Shown here piece after piece: positions 42,615 through 53,689 of a DNA stretch of 64,000 nucleotides (the first letter of the stretch is position 1; each line of letters begins with the position of its first letter). The stretch is from Toxotes chatareus (Eukaryota; Chordata; Actinopteri; Toxotidae): the NCBI GenBank assembly GCA_016801885.1, contig CM028884.1, positions 186,001 to 250,000 on the forward strand. Reading direction: 5' to 3'. Both the position numbers and the translations under genes were made by a program. The notes beneath the pieces were generated by a model that was not told the DNA's origin, made no database searches, and saw only the letters and a program-made list of their open reading frames with translations.

Positions 42615-44534
42615 TTGGGTTTTGCCAGCTACTACCGCCGTTTTGTGGAGGGCTTTGCCAAGCTGGCAGGGCCTCTGCATCAGCTGGCAGCCGAGCTGGG
42701 AGGCAGTAAGTCCAGGAAGGGCTCCAGTCAGGCTCTGGGTGTTGCATGGACACCTCAGTGTGAGGAGAGCTTCGAGGCCTTGAAGTCTAAGTTGGTCTCG
42801 GCTCCGGTGCTGGCTTATGCGGACTTCGCGCAACCTTTCATTCTGGAGATCGATGCCAGCCATAGTGGCCTTGGGGCTGTGCTCTCCCAGGAGACAGACA
42901 GTGGTGTGAGACCTGTGGCCTACGCCAGCAGAGGTCTTCGGCCCACTGAGCGCAATATGTCCAACTACAGCTCGATGAAGCTGGAATTCCTTGCGCTCAA
43001 GTGGGCCATGACGGAGAAGTTCAGGGAGTATTTGCTGGGGCATAAGTGTATAGTCTACACTGACAACAACCCGCTGAGCTATCTCCAGTCTGCTAAACTT
43101 GGTGCCACAGAGCATAGATGGGCTGCCCAGCTTGCTGCCTTTGATTTTGACATCAAGTATCGCTCAGGTCGTAGCAATAGGAATGCTGATGCGCTTTCAC
43201 GGCAGCATGTATCTGGTTCCCCCCTCATTGCCCATTCCTTGCTTGGCACTCTGGTTCCTATCAGCCTTCAACAGGGTCTACATCCAGATCCTGTGGTGCC
43301 TGTAACTCAGTCCCTGGTCTCAGTCCTCCCATTCCACTCTGTGTCTGATCTCTCATCCTTGCAGGAGAATGACCTTCTCCTCAAGGATGTGTTGGTGTTT
43401 TGGCGGCGGAAGGCTCCACCCACCTCAGTGGAAAGGCGACAGCTCCCCAGGCCAGTTATGGCAATTTTGCGTCAGTGGGACCGCCTAGTGGAGAAAGATG
43501 GAGTTCTTTTCCGTAGGGTCTTCCGTTCCGATGGGGGAGAGGAGTTTCTCCAGCTCATCTTGCCTGCAGTTCTCAAGCAGGAGACTCTGAACCAGCTTCA
43601 CCAAGATCATGGCCATCAGGGCATCGAGCGGACCACAAAATTGGTCCAGCAGCGCTGCTATTGGCCAGGGATGTCGTCCGACATCAAAGATTGGGTTCAA
43701 AAGTGCGAGCGTTGCCAAGTCGCTAAGGACTCAGGGCATGTGCCACATAGCTTCATGGGCCACTTGCTCGCCTCTCGACCAAATGAGATCTTGGCTATTG
43801 ATTTTACACTGTTGGAGCCTTCTCGGAATGGTTTTGAAAACGTCCTGGTCATGACTGATGTGTTCAGTAAGTTCACGGTAGCTGTTCCCACACGAGATCA
43901 ACGGGCTTCCACTGTGGCCCAGGTCTTGATCTCCGAGTGGTTTTATAAGTTTGGTGTTCCAAGCCGCCTCCACTCAGATCAGGGAAGGAGCTTTGAGAGT
44001 TCTTTGATGCACCAGCTCTGCTCTCTGTATGGTGTTGCAAAGTCCCGTACAACCCCATACCATCCTGCAGGAAATGGTCAATGTGAGAGGTTCAACAGAA
44101 CTCTCCACAACCTCCTTCGTACCCTGCCTCCATCCCGGAAACGGGACTGGGCTTCGTGTTTGCCTCAGGTGTTGTTTTGTTATAACACCACACCTCATCA
44201 AGGCACTGGTGAATCACCATTTTATTTGATGTTTGGGCAGGAACCCCGGCTTCCTGTGGATTTTCTTCTGGGTCGAGTCTCGGATCCAGTACCTGGGCAG
44301 GTACAGGACTGGGTGATTGAACACCAAGCCAGACTTAAGGTTGCATTTGAGGGTGCTCATGAGCGGTTGTTGGCTGCTGCAGGCCGACGGAAAGAGCAGC
44401 ATGATCAGCACGTCCGGGACGCACTCTCTCGGGTTGGCATCCGGAATGTGCATAGGGACATGCTGAAAGCCGTGGTCCAGCCTGAGGCTGCCACTCCTCC
44501 ACCCAGGGAGCCATCTCCACTTGGTGTGGCGTAG
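42615..44534 (+). pseudogene. Gypsy pol: RNase H and integrase
   Basis: 639 codons. RNase H starts around residue 70 (FILEIDASHSGLGAVLSQ, LALKWAMTEKFREYLLGHK, VYTDNNPLSYL). Integrase follows: HHCC zinc finger (HQDHGHQGIERTTKLVQQ...C-x2-C at CERCQ), then the DD35E core with Asp396 (LAIDFTLLEP), Asp455 (HSDQGRSFES) and Glu491 (GQCERFNRTLHNL), spacing 35 residues between the last two. After HDQHVRDA the GPY/F-like C-terminal region is shortened: sequence jumps to LSRVGIRNVHRDMLKAV, so part of the DNA-binding end is deleted. No chromodomain is seen. Confidence 0.9.
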
Positions 44535-44951
44535 ATGACTCTCTGGTGGCAGCGATCTCTGGCTTTTGGTTCCAGAAACCCCCTGTCCACCATCTGCAGC
44601 TGTGCCGAGTGCAATGTGTCCTTCAGGTTCTCCTGGCATGATTTCACTGCAGGACAGGCTTGTTCTGCCCACACCCCCACTGCATGAAAGGTCCCTTGCC
44701 ACCAGCTCCTGTATTGTCCCAAACTGACCAACCAAGTACTAGTCAGCAGGCCTTGCGTCGGACTGTTCGTTCGACAGCTGGCCATCATTCAAATGTTCAT
44801 ACCTCCCTCGGTCTGCTGGTCATCCGGATGGGGCATCTGTTGGACTCCCAGGCCCAGTGTCTAATTCCCAGTCTGTCATTTTCAGGCCTTGGTGTTAGTC
44901 TGTTTTCTTTCTGTCCATCGTCGGGGCGACGATGCAAAAGTGGGGGGTAGA
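44535..44951 (+). other. Gypsy 3' internal non-coding region with polypurine tract
   Basis: No frame. It ends in AAAAGTGGGGGGTAGA (44936-44951), directly before TGTAGCCG, as expected of the polypurine tract that primes plus-strand DNA. Confidence 0.7.
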
Positions 44952-45040
44952 TGTAGCCGAAGGACCTTCTCCCTCCCTGCCACTACATGGCACTGTGCCA
45001 ACTGTTGGCACATGGATTTGCGGGAGGCGCGTTGCGCCCC

Positions 45041-45046
45041 TATATA
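45041..45046 (+). promoter_or_regulatory. TATA box of LTR-A1
   Basis: CCCCTATATAGG, about 90 bp from the LTR start; also present as CCCCATATATATG in copy A2 (minus strand, about 25080). Confidence 0.6.
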
Positions 45047-45368
45047 GGTGCAGGTGTGCCCATGCCTCGGTTGCTCCTCCCGTTCCGCTTGTCCCCCGTG
45101 GTGGCTGTGGCCTGGCGTGGCAGAGCGTTTGGTTTGGCGTGGCCGTGACTTCGTTCAGTCGGACGCAATAGTTGTTGTTTGTGGCAGCCGTCGAAGCACC
45201 CGTTTCTACGCATTCAGGTAGGATGCACCGCTATCTCTCCTCTGATTGGCATGCGTAATGAGCGCATTTTAATGTGGGTTTTGTGTGCGTAGCGCACCTA
45301 GTTGCTGGCACTGTGGGAGACGGATTGTGCCGCGGGATTGCTTCCGGGTCCATTCGCGTGCCTGTTCG

Positions 45369-46099
45369 GTAAGTCGCCATTGTCTGTCTGCCTTTGTGTG
45401 TCTGTGGCTTGGCTTCAGGTCAGCTGGTAATATACATTTTGTGCTGCAGCGTGGTTGAGCCGTGGCCTTTGAGGTCCAGACCCTTTAATTCCTCGCGTAA
45501 TCGCGCCGTACACCCAGGCGAGAGTGGTACGTATTGGTTCGGTTATTCCGTAAAGGAATAACCAGACTATTATTATGATTACTATTATTATTATTATTTT
45601 AAATCTGTGTTGTGCCCTCTCTTTTAGTGCCCTGGCGTTGTTTGGCCTGCCACTGGCTGCCACTCCCGGAAGGCACTGCTGTTCTGTACTGCTGTTCTGT
45701 ACTGCTGTTTTGTGCTATTTTGATTCTGTTCTGTCTTACGTTGTCCCGCTTTACTCCGTTCCGTTTTGTGCCGACCGCTGCTCCCGGCACACGGCCGTTC
45801 TTTTGTGCGGTTCTGTTTGGCGGTGACGAGTCCTGAGCCGTCTACTCCACCGAGACCTCTACAATATTTTAAACCATCTTTTTCTCTGTTTCTTTTCTTA
45901 CATTAGTTTTACGGAGTTATTTGGTTGGTAGTTCTTTGTTTTGTTATATTTCGTATTTTGTATTTTGTTGTATTTTGTTTTCTTTGTTTCTTGGGTTTAT
46001 TTGAAATTGGGTTTCTTTCTTTTTTTTTTTTATTATTCATTTAGTCAGCACTATGGGCGAAGCACTTGGCCTGTTTTAACTCTCCTTTCTTTTAAACAG
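45369..46099 (+). other. Candidate leader intron in LTR-A1
   Basis: 731 bp from GTAAGT to AAACAG. Copy A2 keeps both sites (24482 and 23729, 754 bp including its differences). LTR-B1 has matching sites (3330 and 4106). Conservation of both ends between diverged families suggests function, probably splicing of the 5' leader when this LTR is at the 5' end. Confidence 0.45.
45568..45597. repeat. (ATT)n microsatellite inside LTR-A1
   Basis: Imperfect ATT triplets; the counterpart of 24252-24283 in copy A2. Confidence 0.85.
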
Positions 46100-46332
46100 G
46101 TGCTGAGGGCCTGAGGCGGCAGTTGATCCCTGGTGGTGGTGTTCTTCACGATTCTTTTTGTTGGTGTGCGGTGTCACGGGTGATTATTTTTGTGGACCTT
46201 CCCCTTTTTTTGCTTTCCTCTGCCGTCATGGTAAGCCCTCGCCCTATTTGCACTCCCAGGCCCAAGTGCTAGTTTTTATGGTGGCTACGCCTTAGTGTCT
46301 GACTTGTAGTTTTTTTGATAGTTTTCTTTTTG

Positions 46333-46338
46333 AATAAA
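46333..46338 (+). terminator. Poly(A) signal of LTR-A1
   Basis: AATAAA followed by a T/G-rich region; matched by AATAAA in copy A3 (38270-38265). Confidence 0.6.
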
Positions 46339-46460
46339 GATATTTCAGTTGTGCTAATTACTTGTGTTGAATGAAGTCAGTTTCTTTTAAACCCTCCTAC
46401 ATTGTCTCTGGCCCAGTTGGTATTAAAGAACCTGTAGCACGCAGTATAGCTTAGTTATTT

Positions 46461-46481
46461 CCTGGGGTGAAATTCCCCAGG
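46461..46481 (+). promoter_or_regulatory. Conserved hairpin near the 3' end of LTR-A1
   Basis: Arms CCTGGGG and CCCCAGG around TGAAATT, followed by TGGCGTTGT. Identical in copy A3 (38167-38147). Confidence 0.55.
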
Positions 46482-46529
46482 TGGCGTTGTCGCAATACCT
46501 TTTTTTTTCTTTCTTTTTGCTTACTGTCT

Positions 46530-46762
46530 AATTTGCAGCACTGGGAATGACCCACGTTGGCGTCTGCGCCAACGACGACAAGGCGGAAGGAAGCGGGCGA
46601 CCAGGAAGTGGGCCTCGGAGCCAGGAGCAAGAGAGGGTCAAGATGGCCACAGCACTCTTTTATAGAGTGCCCTCATGTGGTGATAGGCTGACGAGAAGAG
46701 GTGAGCAAAACGGCGCAAATCCACACTGGGAGATGCAAGGCGAAACATCTCATCCTGCTACA
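46530..46762 (-). mobile_element. LTR-B fragment, 5' part, inverted (copy B3)
   Basis: On the minus strand it starts TGTAGCAGGATGAGATG (46762) and runs through CTCTATAAAAGAGTGC to CCAGTGCTGCAAATTAG (about 46530), matching the first 230 bp of B1 and B2. It is joined tail to tail with the truncated end of LTR-A1. Confidence 0.85.
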
Positions 46763-47188
46763 ATAAGCTTAATATAAGCATACAAGAGGTTGGATTTGAT
46801 TGGAAGTGTCTCCCATGGCTCTGCACATTGTAATGCTGCTCAGCTGTTATGGCTGAGAGGTAATGGTGTGTGTTACAAGAATTTGCTTCAAGGGGAAACA
46901 ATTTACATTATATTTTATATAACATATTACAGTTAAGAACGGTATGGTGTAGTTATTTATTTCCCAACTGTGGCCAATTAATAATACTGAAGAAAATGAT
47001 ACTAGTAGTCATTCAAGTACTGTTCTTTCTTCACTGTTCTCTCTATAACTTTTGTCAGGAACTTTCTATCAGCAGACATGAAATATATGCATGTACACAC
47101 ACACAGGCTGTTGAGACTCTCCATACACTCTTTTTCAATTCCTCTTATCACCTATAGCAAGCACACATGTACGTGTACACACACATAC
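46763..47188. other. Presumed intron sequence
   Basis: Nothing coding seen. It lies directly 3' (minus strand) of the candidate exon at 47189-47281; the donor is GGCAG|GTATGT. Confidence 0.4.
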
Positions 47189-47281
47189 CTGCCAAGCAGG
47201 AACAAGGCAGAGGCGATTATGATGGCAAATAGAATCTCTATCTTTTCTGCACTATGCCAGAGCTGCAAAACCCAGGCAGAG
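47189..47281 (-). CDS. Candidate host exon encoding a transmembrane segment
   Basis: Minus strand. The acceptor TGTTTTCATTCCAG ends at 47282 and the donor GGCAG|GTATGT lies at 47189/47188. Of three frames only one is open: one base completing a split codon, 30 codons, then two bases over. The codons give SAWVLQLWHSAEK followed by IEILFAIIIASALFLLG, a good single membrane-spanning helix. The entry phase matches exactly the exit phase of the exon at 48411-48501. I do not recognise the protein. Preceding basic residues (next entry) suggest the exon-48411 side is cytoplasmic. Confidence 0.55.
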
Positions 47282-48410
47282 CTGGAATGAAAACAGAACA
47301 GAAAATAGAGACAGAAAAAAGGTGGACCAGAGGGAGAGGACAAAAAAACAACAGCAATTAAATATCCATCCAGATATTTGTGCCTGATAGCACTTCTCAG
47401 AGAGAACAATTAAGCTTCTGTGTGTGTCTACTTTCTACTTTTGTCTTGAGAGGACCAGATTCAGTGAGGGTTGAGGGATAAGACTTAATTTTAGGTTTCA
47501 GGTTAGAATTGGGTTTAGTGTTAGGGTTGGGGTTAGGCATTAAGTTATGATGCTTACGGTTAGGGTAAGGGGCTAGGGAATACATATTTTTGACAATAAA
47601 CACAAAGATAGAAGAGCGAGTTTGTGTTTGTATGTGTGTGTGTACATAGCATATAAAGTGATTGTAATAAAAACCAGTGTGGTTCAGACATTAAAGGTGA
47701 AATGGAGCTGAGGCAGACAGTCACTGACTCAACATTAACTGTGAGCTGTTGATGGCCTCGGAGGCTCTCCTCTGAATAAACACGAGAAGAGAAGCAGGGA
47801 TTCATGGATTCAGGGAGAGAGAAGGAAGAGAAAGCAGCAACGACAGAAGTGGTGATGCTTCTCTCAAAGCTTCCTGTATGAATCTGAATGCAGCAGATTT
47901 AAACACACTTCAGATATTTTTGTGACACACAATCCCTGCTTTCCAATGTCTGTATACCAGTATGCCATCATCATCTGATGTCATGTAGAAAGGGTCAACA
48001 ACACATTTCTGAAATTGTTAGTGTACCTCACAACTTACTTTAAAAAAAAAGAGGTGTTTCACTTCAAAGAGCATAGTCCATATACCAACCAGAGGCCCAT
48101 ATTCTTCAATCAATGCAGGGTAATGTTCCAAAAAATAGTGCCACTTTCTGGCATCTGAATTTGCACAATGCTTTTATTTTACTACTCTCAATACCAGCAT
48201 TCACAAACATGTAATCTGCCAGCAGGACCTGCAACCACTGTTTGAAAGTACAATGTGACAAAGAAAAACTAAAAATTGGAGGGTATTCCCTCTGATTCTC
48301 CTGCTATGGCCTCATTGTATCGCAAACAGAGACATGTTTGCAAGTGCAACAAAGCACATTAACTGACTTTCAATGAAAATAGCGTAGTGAATATAACTTG
48401 TGATACTCAC
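47282..48410 (-). other. Presumed 1129-bp intron with a GGTTAG-rich repeat
   Basis: Lies between the two candidate exons. It contains the dispersed repeat at 47410-47650 and otherwise nothing recognisable. Confidence 0.45.
47410..47650. repeat. Dispersed GGTTAG-rich fish repeat
   Basis: Bounded by GTGTGTG runs, with 'tctttgtcttgagaggacc'-like start and degenerate TTAGGG/GGGTTAG units at 47505-47575. Such GT-flanked repeats are common in fish genomes. The telomere-like units are too irregular and too internal to be a telomere. Confidence 0.55.
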
Positions 48411-48501
48411 CTATGAGAGCAGTGTTTCTTCCTGTACAGCGGTCGCGGTGGACTACTTGCTAGTTTGCTGGTTAAGGTCAGGGAGGGGTAGAAGCCCCGG
48501 G
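48411..48501 (-). CDS. Candidate host exon, juxtamembrane
   Basis: Minus strand. The acceptor TTTTTTTTGTCCTCAG ends at 48502, and the donor TCTCATAG|GTGAGT lies at 48411/48410; both are near consensus. One frame is open through: two bases, 29 codons (RGFYPSLTLTSKLASSP... PLYRKKHCSH), two bases over. The exit phase fits the next exon, making a Ser codon at the junction. The resulting 60-residue stretch is Ser/Pro-rich, then basic, then a membrane helix. No transposon similarity. The gene would be transcribed leftwards; further exons were not identified. Confidence 0.55.
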
Positions 48502-48507
48502 CTGAGG

Positions 48508-51500
48508 ACAAAAAAAACAGGAAAGATAAATTAGCTGTTATTTTAAATGAGAATTGCAGGAGGTGCAATGTTATACTTGAGGAGGTCACATTAAAGTGTG
48601 ACATGGAACCAACAAACTTTCCAGTCCTTGTCATGCATGTGGTCAAATAAAAGACTGAGTAGCTTAATTTTGACTTACTGACAGTAAACTTGGCATGCTT
48701 GGTAACTTTAAGTAACTCAAAAAAAAAAAAAAAAAAAATTCAACTACTATAGCAACTTGGTTATAAATGATTTGTTATTAAACAGGTCTTACCTTTGAGA
48801 AAACGGCACAGCGTGAAACGTGTGGCAGGTGACGATGAGCATGTGACGAAAAATGCCAACGAATGAGTAAAATTAATTTATTTTCTGTATCATTGACTTT
48901 CAAACAAAAGTGAGTAAGATGCAATTAATAAATGATTCGAAATTGCTGAATGTAGCATAATGTGATTCCAAACTGGACAAATTCCTTTTTACTTTGTATA
49001 GGTTACTGTTATTTATTGAATAAATAATATAATTAACCTCAATCTCAGTTTTTACAGTGTATAAGCTCCAAAATGACTGAACTTCTCGCACCTGTGTAAT
49101 ACTTTCCTGAAACAGCTCATCACCACAAAATGACTGGATGTGTTTTCCCTCCACTCAACCTTTCAAAAGCTGGGCGGGGTGAGCAAACACTCCATTTTCA
49201 CATCACATCTGCTGGGATTCTAAAAATAGAGTTTTGTCTCATTAAACTTGATCTTAAGGCTTTGTGTGCTCTTTCCAGGTTCACGCCCCTCACTGACTGA
49301 ATGACTGAACATCGTAGTAATGAAGGCAGAGCTGCAGCCTGTTTTCTAAATTATTTATACGGTGTGTTCTTGAGCACCTAGTGGTCACCTCCGGCCTGTC
49401 CAATGTCTACATCAGCATGTACGCCTCAGATCTCCATGCAACGCCCCATCTATGTTCATATATACATTTACATATACAGTATATATACATATACACACTT
49501 TGAGCATTATTTTTAAAAAATGCCTTAAAAATGGTCTTATAAGGAAGAAAATACAACCAGGAAAGACTACAGCTATAACAAGAAAATTCCATGTTGTCTT
49601 TAATACTGAAAATGCTGAAAAAGATGGTCATCTTGATATTTATATTTTTAGCATACATATTAAGAAGCATTAGATACTTAAGTACTTTTACTTAAAACAG
49701 AGGAACATTGATTTGAAGACTAATAGTAGTGGTCATGCAGACAGAAAACAGCTCTCCATTAAAAGGGAGCTGTTGTTCCATGTACCACTGAGACAATAAA
49801 ATACAATCTAAGAGGGTCAGTTTGAGTAACACGTTCTGGGTTCAGCTTTGTTGCTTTACACAGGTCCACTGTCTTCCATGCGTAAAGCGCAAGTCAAACC
49901 TGACCAGATATACAAGCCTTCCTTCGTGGGGGTGTCTGGTGTCACTTGTTCTGTGAAAGGTGTGACTGGCATCCCTCTGACTGTGTGCTGACCTCGCTGA
50001 TGGCAGGTGCAGCTGTGCCTGCAGTTATAATCTGCTGTCTATAGGCAGGAGATTATCCAGGCTACTTCCTCATGACACAAAGACAAATCCTCTCTCTGAG
50101 AGCACTCTTCTCCACTTGTCACTGTTCAGTTCATGAATTCATGTAAATACATGTACCCTTGCTCTCTTTCTCCCTTTCCCCAGCTGTATCACATTTACCT
50201 CATAGACAGTTGCTGTCAAGTCACATCTAGTCAGAAATGTGTTTACCTGACAGCTTTATTGCCACAATTTACAGAACATAAGAGGCAAAAATGCTGTCAG
50301 TGAATTGAAGGAAAATGCAAAATATTAATTAAAAAAACTCACTGGTGTGTGTGTATGTGTGTGCGTTTAAAACACCCTGTGCTTGAATGTTCAGAGTGGA
50401 TTTGGCAGTGAAAAGAATGTAATGCCTTGGATATTTTCCTTGAAGGCCAGTCACTGACCCAGAGCAGCCCAGCATCACTTAACAACATTAATATCATGTT
50501 CTTTATGACAAGTGTAGGTCAGTGTTAAGCTGTCCACAGTTAGTGTGCTTTATCTGGAGGATCACCAGCCGTGCCTGGGCTTAAACAGACCAAAGATCAC
50601 AAATCCACCATCCAGAGGCACCAGAAGCAGACTGCACCTGCAGCACAGCAAAAATTTCACTATAAAACAAAAATATACTCGGTGCCCACCCTGATACTCA
50701 AAGCTGCATCCTGTATATTGACTTGGTGGTTATAATATAACTGCTTTCTTTTGTGTGATACTACAATATATAACAGAACTAAAACTGATATTTTATTTAA
50801 CTTCACTTTTAAATGTTTAGGACATCTATCCATCAGAGCTGATTCTAATTATATTATAAAAGCAGGTTCATACTCTTTCTACTTCACTGAGAAGACTACA
50901 TGTTCTTCCCAGCAACAGATATAAGATGTACAGTATATCATGTTTTTTCTCATAGAAGTTGTTTAAAAAAATTTTTTTTTGAGGTTTGTCTGAGAAACAG
51001 CATAACAATATGACATACTCAGCAAACATAGATCACAGTCTGCATATTCATGCTGCCAATGTGCCATTCTACCACCTCCCAAAGGTGTTGTACTGGGTTC
51101 ACATCAGGTGACTGGGGAGGCCTGAGGTACTCTGGACTCAATGTCATGTTCATGAAATCAGATTGAGATGACTTTTATTATGATTTTAATGCTAGAAGTA
51201 GCCATTAAAAGATGATTAGAAGATGTAGTTCGCACAATCAAGCAACAGTGACTTGCTTTCATGGTGGCGAATGAGCAGGTGATCCGTGGATGTGGTTAGA
51301 CGAACTGGCGACAACAGGACTGAAGAGCCAGCTTAAAACAAGAACTGAAGGTGCTAAAGCTGATGGCAGAAAACGTGATGTCCCCATGCTCCATCCTGGC
51401 AAGAGAGAGCCATACACACACACACCACCACAAACCAAACAGACAAGAGAAGAAGTTGCCTGGGGCCTACCAGCTGATAGGTGCCCCTAACAGCTAGATG

Positions 51501-53529
51501 TGTGATGACAATAAAACATAACACACTTCCCTCTGAACTGTAGAAGTACAAGTTAACAGAAAATGAAGATGCTCAAGTAAAGAGCAATTATTTTTAAACT
51601 GTTTTTTGAGTAAAATACTAGATTTAGGACCATAATGAAAGCTATTTATGTCCTGTGTCAGGAAATACTGTGGTTGATATGTAGCAAGTTGGGAAAACAT
51701 GTATGGATATCAGAGAGGTTGATATTGTGTAACAACATTCCCATTCTGGCACAAACCTGCAATGAACAGTCAACTTTTTCACTTTGCAGAAGCTGTAGAG
51801 AGTGAGAATGTTCAAAACATCAGAACCTGGCACCATTTGAGTATTCTGTATAGAGACTGAATTCATGCTGACCACAGCTGATGCTCTCTAGGAGAGGAAA
51901 CTCTCTCCTCTCAGCCCCGCTGGAGGAGAGGGTCTGGTGCTCAGAAGACAGATTTGGACTTGTTTTATGCTAAGAGCTTACATAACCTTGCTAAAAGAGA
52001 GAAATCGGTACAATCTCTGTATCAAAGATTTAATCACCTAAATTTTTTCTTCCAAAATCAATAGATGCATCAGTCATGAGTAACTGTCTAACTGTAACTG
52101 ATGTATGACTGCCACAGCTCAACTCTACTTCTGCTCCTAAAACCACCGAAATAACTTCCTCCAACAGTAATGGAGAGACAATGGAACTGACATCCCATTA
52201 GAGACCAGTGAAGATGCTTAATTTCATAATACACCTGAATCTGAATTTTATCTGAAGTAAAATGCTGGCTGTCCCAAGGGTTTCTCCAAACCCCCCCAAA
52301 AAAAACAAAAAAAAAAAAAAAAACCCAAACAGGTCACCACAGATAACATGTCAACAGGCACTGTGGTAACACGATTTCTGTAAGTCTGTTTATACATGCA
52401 ACAGGTCAGTAATCCTATGTCTCCCCTACCCCCAGGTCATTTTGGAAGCATAGCTTACAGACTGTATTAGTGACAGAGCTGCTGCCATGCTGCTTCCTGC
52501 CCCTTTTTTTTTTTCTAAAATTAGTTGCAAATAAATAGCTTGCTCCAAGCAGCTGCTGCTGTGCATAGAGGAGGAAACTGCTGCTTATTCCAACACATAC
52601 CACACCTGCAGGACACTTGCTTTCTGTAATAGACAGTATCTTGAAAGAACAAAAGACTTTGGAGCAAAAATATTTGTATATGTTTTACACTGAATGCTGT
52701 GTATTGGGGGCATTTCTCCTCCTCAGCTGCTAAGGTTTGCATTACATTCATTCCAAACACCTCAGATTATCCTACTGAGAACTGCTGATGTAAACAGAAC
52801 TCAACATGGTGACACTCAGGGAATTCACTGTGTAGTTCATAAATTTTGAGTAAATAGCTTCTTCCCCAACTCTCTGTCTCTGTTTTATTTATTTATTTAT
52901 TTATTTATTTTATAAGCTTCTTCAGTCATTCGGTTGCTTTGTATCTTATGCAATGCCTTCTTTCTGAACATGATGAATCAGCAAAGATGTTGGAACAAAT
53001 TTGAATGCAACATCATTAATGGAAGGTTGGATTGTAAGAAGCTGTCCCTACATCCATTTATTTGGCTAAACACACACATTTTGATTGGTTCTTGTTGGCA
53101 TTGCACCACCTCTTGTCTGCCAGTCAAATCAATGTGCATTGCTCTCAGCAACCTCTCTGCCATGCACGCAGTCAGCAAACCACACCAAGGCCAGTGGCCA
53201 CGGTGTCGGACAAGAACACCTTTCAGTGCTGGAAATTAAACAATACTTTCCTTCAGAAATCAGAAAGGGGCTCTAACATTACTGAGTATCCTAAAATTAG
53301 AACCTTCCAATCAGTTCAAGCTATATTTGTAGCAGACATCCTGGCCTAGGTGACTTTGAAGAGGTCTAAGCAAGAACATTCAGTTTGCCCTTCCTGACCT
53401 CATGTGGACAGGAAACAGAGTCGAAGGATCCTTCACCAAAAACCAGACTAACTTTTAACATGTCAGAGACCTATGACCAGATTAAAACAGGACCACATAG
53501 ACACAAAATTCTACACAGACATCATTTCT
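48508..53529. other. Five-kilobase stretch with no recognised gene
   Basis: Mostly AT-rich unique-looking sequence, probably intronic or intergenic. An A-run is at 48719-48738, an AT/AC-rich patch at 49455-49500 and another A-run at 52300-52323. A weak LTR-like patch is at 51255-51490 (GACGAACTGGCGACAACAGG resembles GACGAATTGGCAGTGGC at 11264). A donor-like CTCAAAG|GTAAGA on the minus strand at 48793 has stops upstream in the needed frame. Confidence 0.4.
52883..52911. repeat. (TTTA)n microsatellite
   Basis: About seven TTTA units. Confidence 0.9.
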
Positions 53530-53612
53530 GAAGCAGGCTCTAGATAGAAAGTGCCTTGAGATAACTTCTGTTATGATTTGGCGCTATATTGAATAAAATT
53601 GAATTATTTGAA
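53530..53612 (+). mobile_element. LINE/SINE 3' tail fragment (TTGAA family)
   Basis: GTGCCTTGAGATAAC, then ATTTGGCGCTATATTGAATA and AAATTGAATTATTTGAATTG match the tail of the element at 7165-8045. Nothing else of it remains. Confidence 0.65.
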
Positions 53613-53689
53613 TTGTGGACTACTAAGGTCACTCCTGCAGGCATGTGACTTCACTAAATTTTCGTACTCTGGTTCATTCTTCTTGCAAG

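Larger units (their letters stand above)
41341..46526 (+). mobile_element. Ty3/Gypsy retrotransposon, 5'-deleted, with 3' LTR-A
   Basis: Order: end of the protease-RT linker, RT, RNase H, integrase, a 3' non-coding stretch, polypurine tract and 3' LTR. RT-RNaseH-IN order is diagnostic of Ty3/Gypsy. There is no 5' LTR, primer-binding site, gag or protease: similarity begins abruptly near 41380 after unrelated sequence. Two frameshifts and at least two internal deletions inactivate pol. LTR-A sequences without internal regions are at 23604-25159 and 38102-38463. Confidence 0.92.
44952..46526 (+). mobile_element. 3' LTR of the Gypsy element (LTR-A1)
   Basis: Starts TGTAGCCGAAGGACC immediately after the polypurine tract. 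TATATA is at 45041-45046 and AATAAA at 46333-46338, so R would be about 1.3 kb. Donor-like TGTTCG|GTAAGT is at 45369 and acceptor-like CTTTCTTTTAAACAG ends at 46099. The hairpin CCTGGGG/CCCCAGG is at 46461-46481. The end expected from copy A3 (GCTACA) is missing: after CGTTGTCGCAATACC a T-rich run leads into an inverted LTR-B piece. Confidence 0.85.

Noticed and set aside
47500..47580. Telomere-like TTAGGG units
   Set aside because: Irregular, short and inside a GT-flanked dispersed repeat; not an interstitial telomere array.
48793..48870. Donor-like CTCAAAG|GTAAGA on the minus strand as an upstream coding exon of the 48411 exon
   Set aside because: In the frame needed for the next exon there is no start codon and no AG acceptor between the donor and an upstream stop, so it cannot be coding as read.
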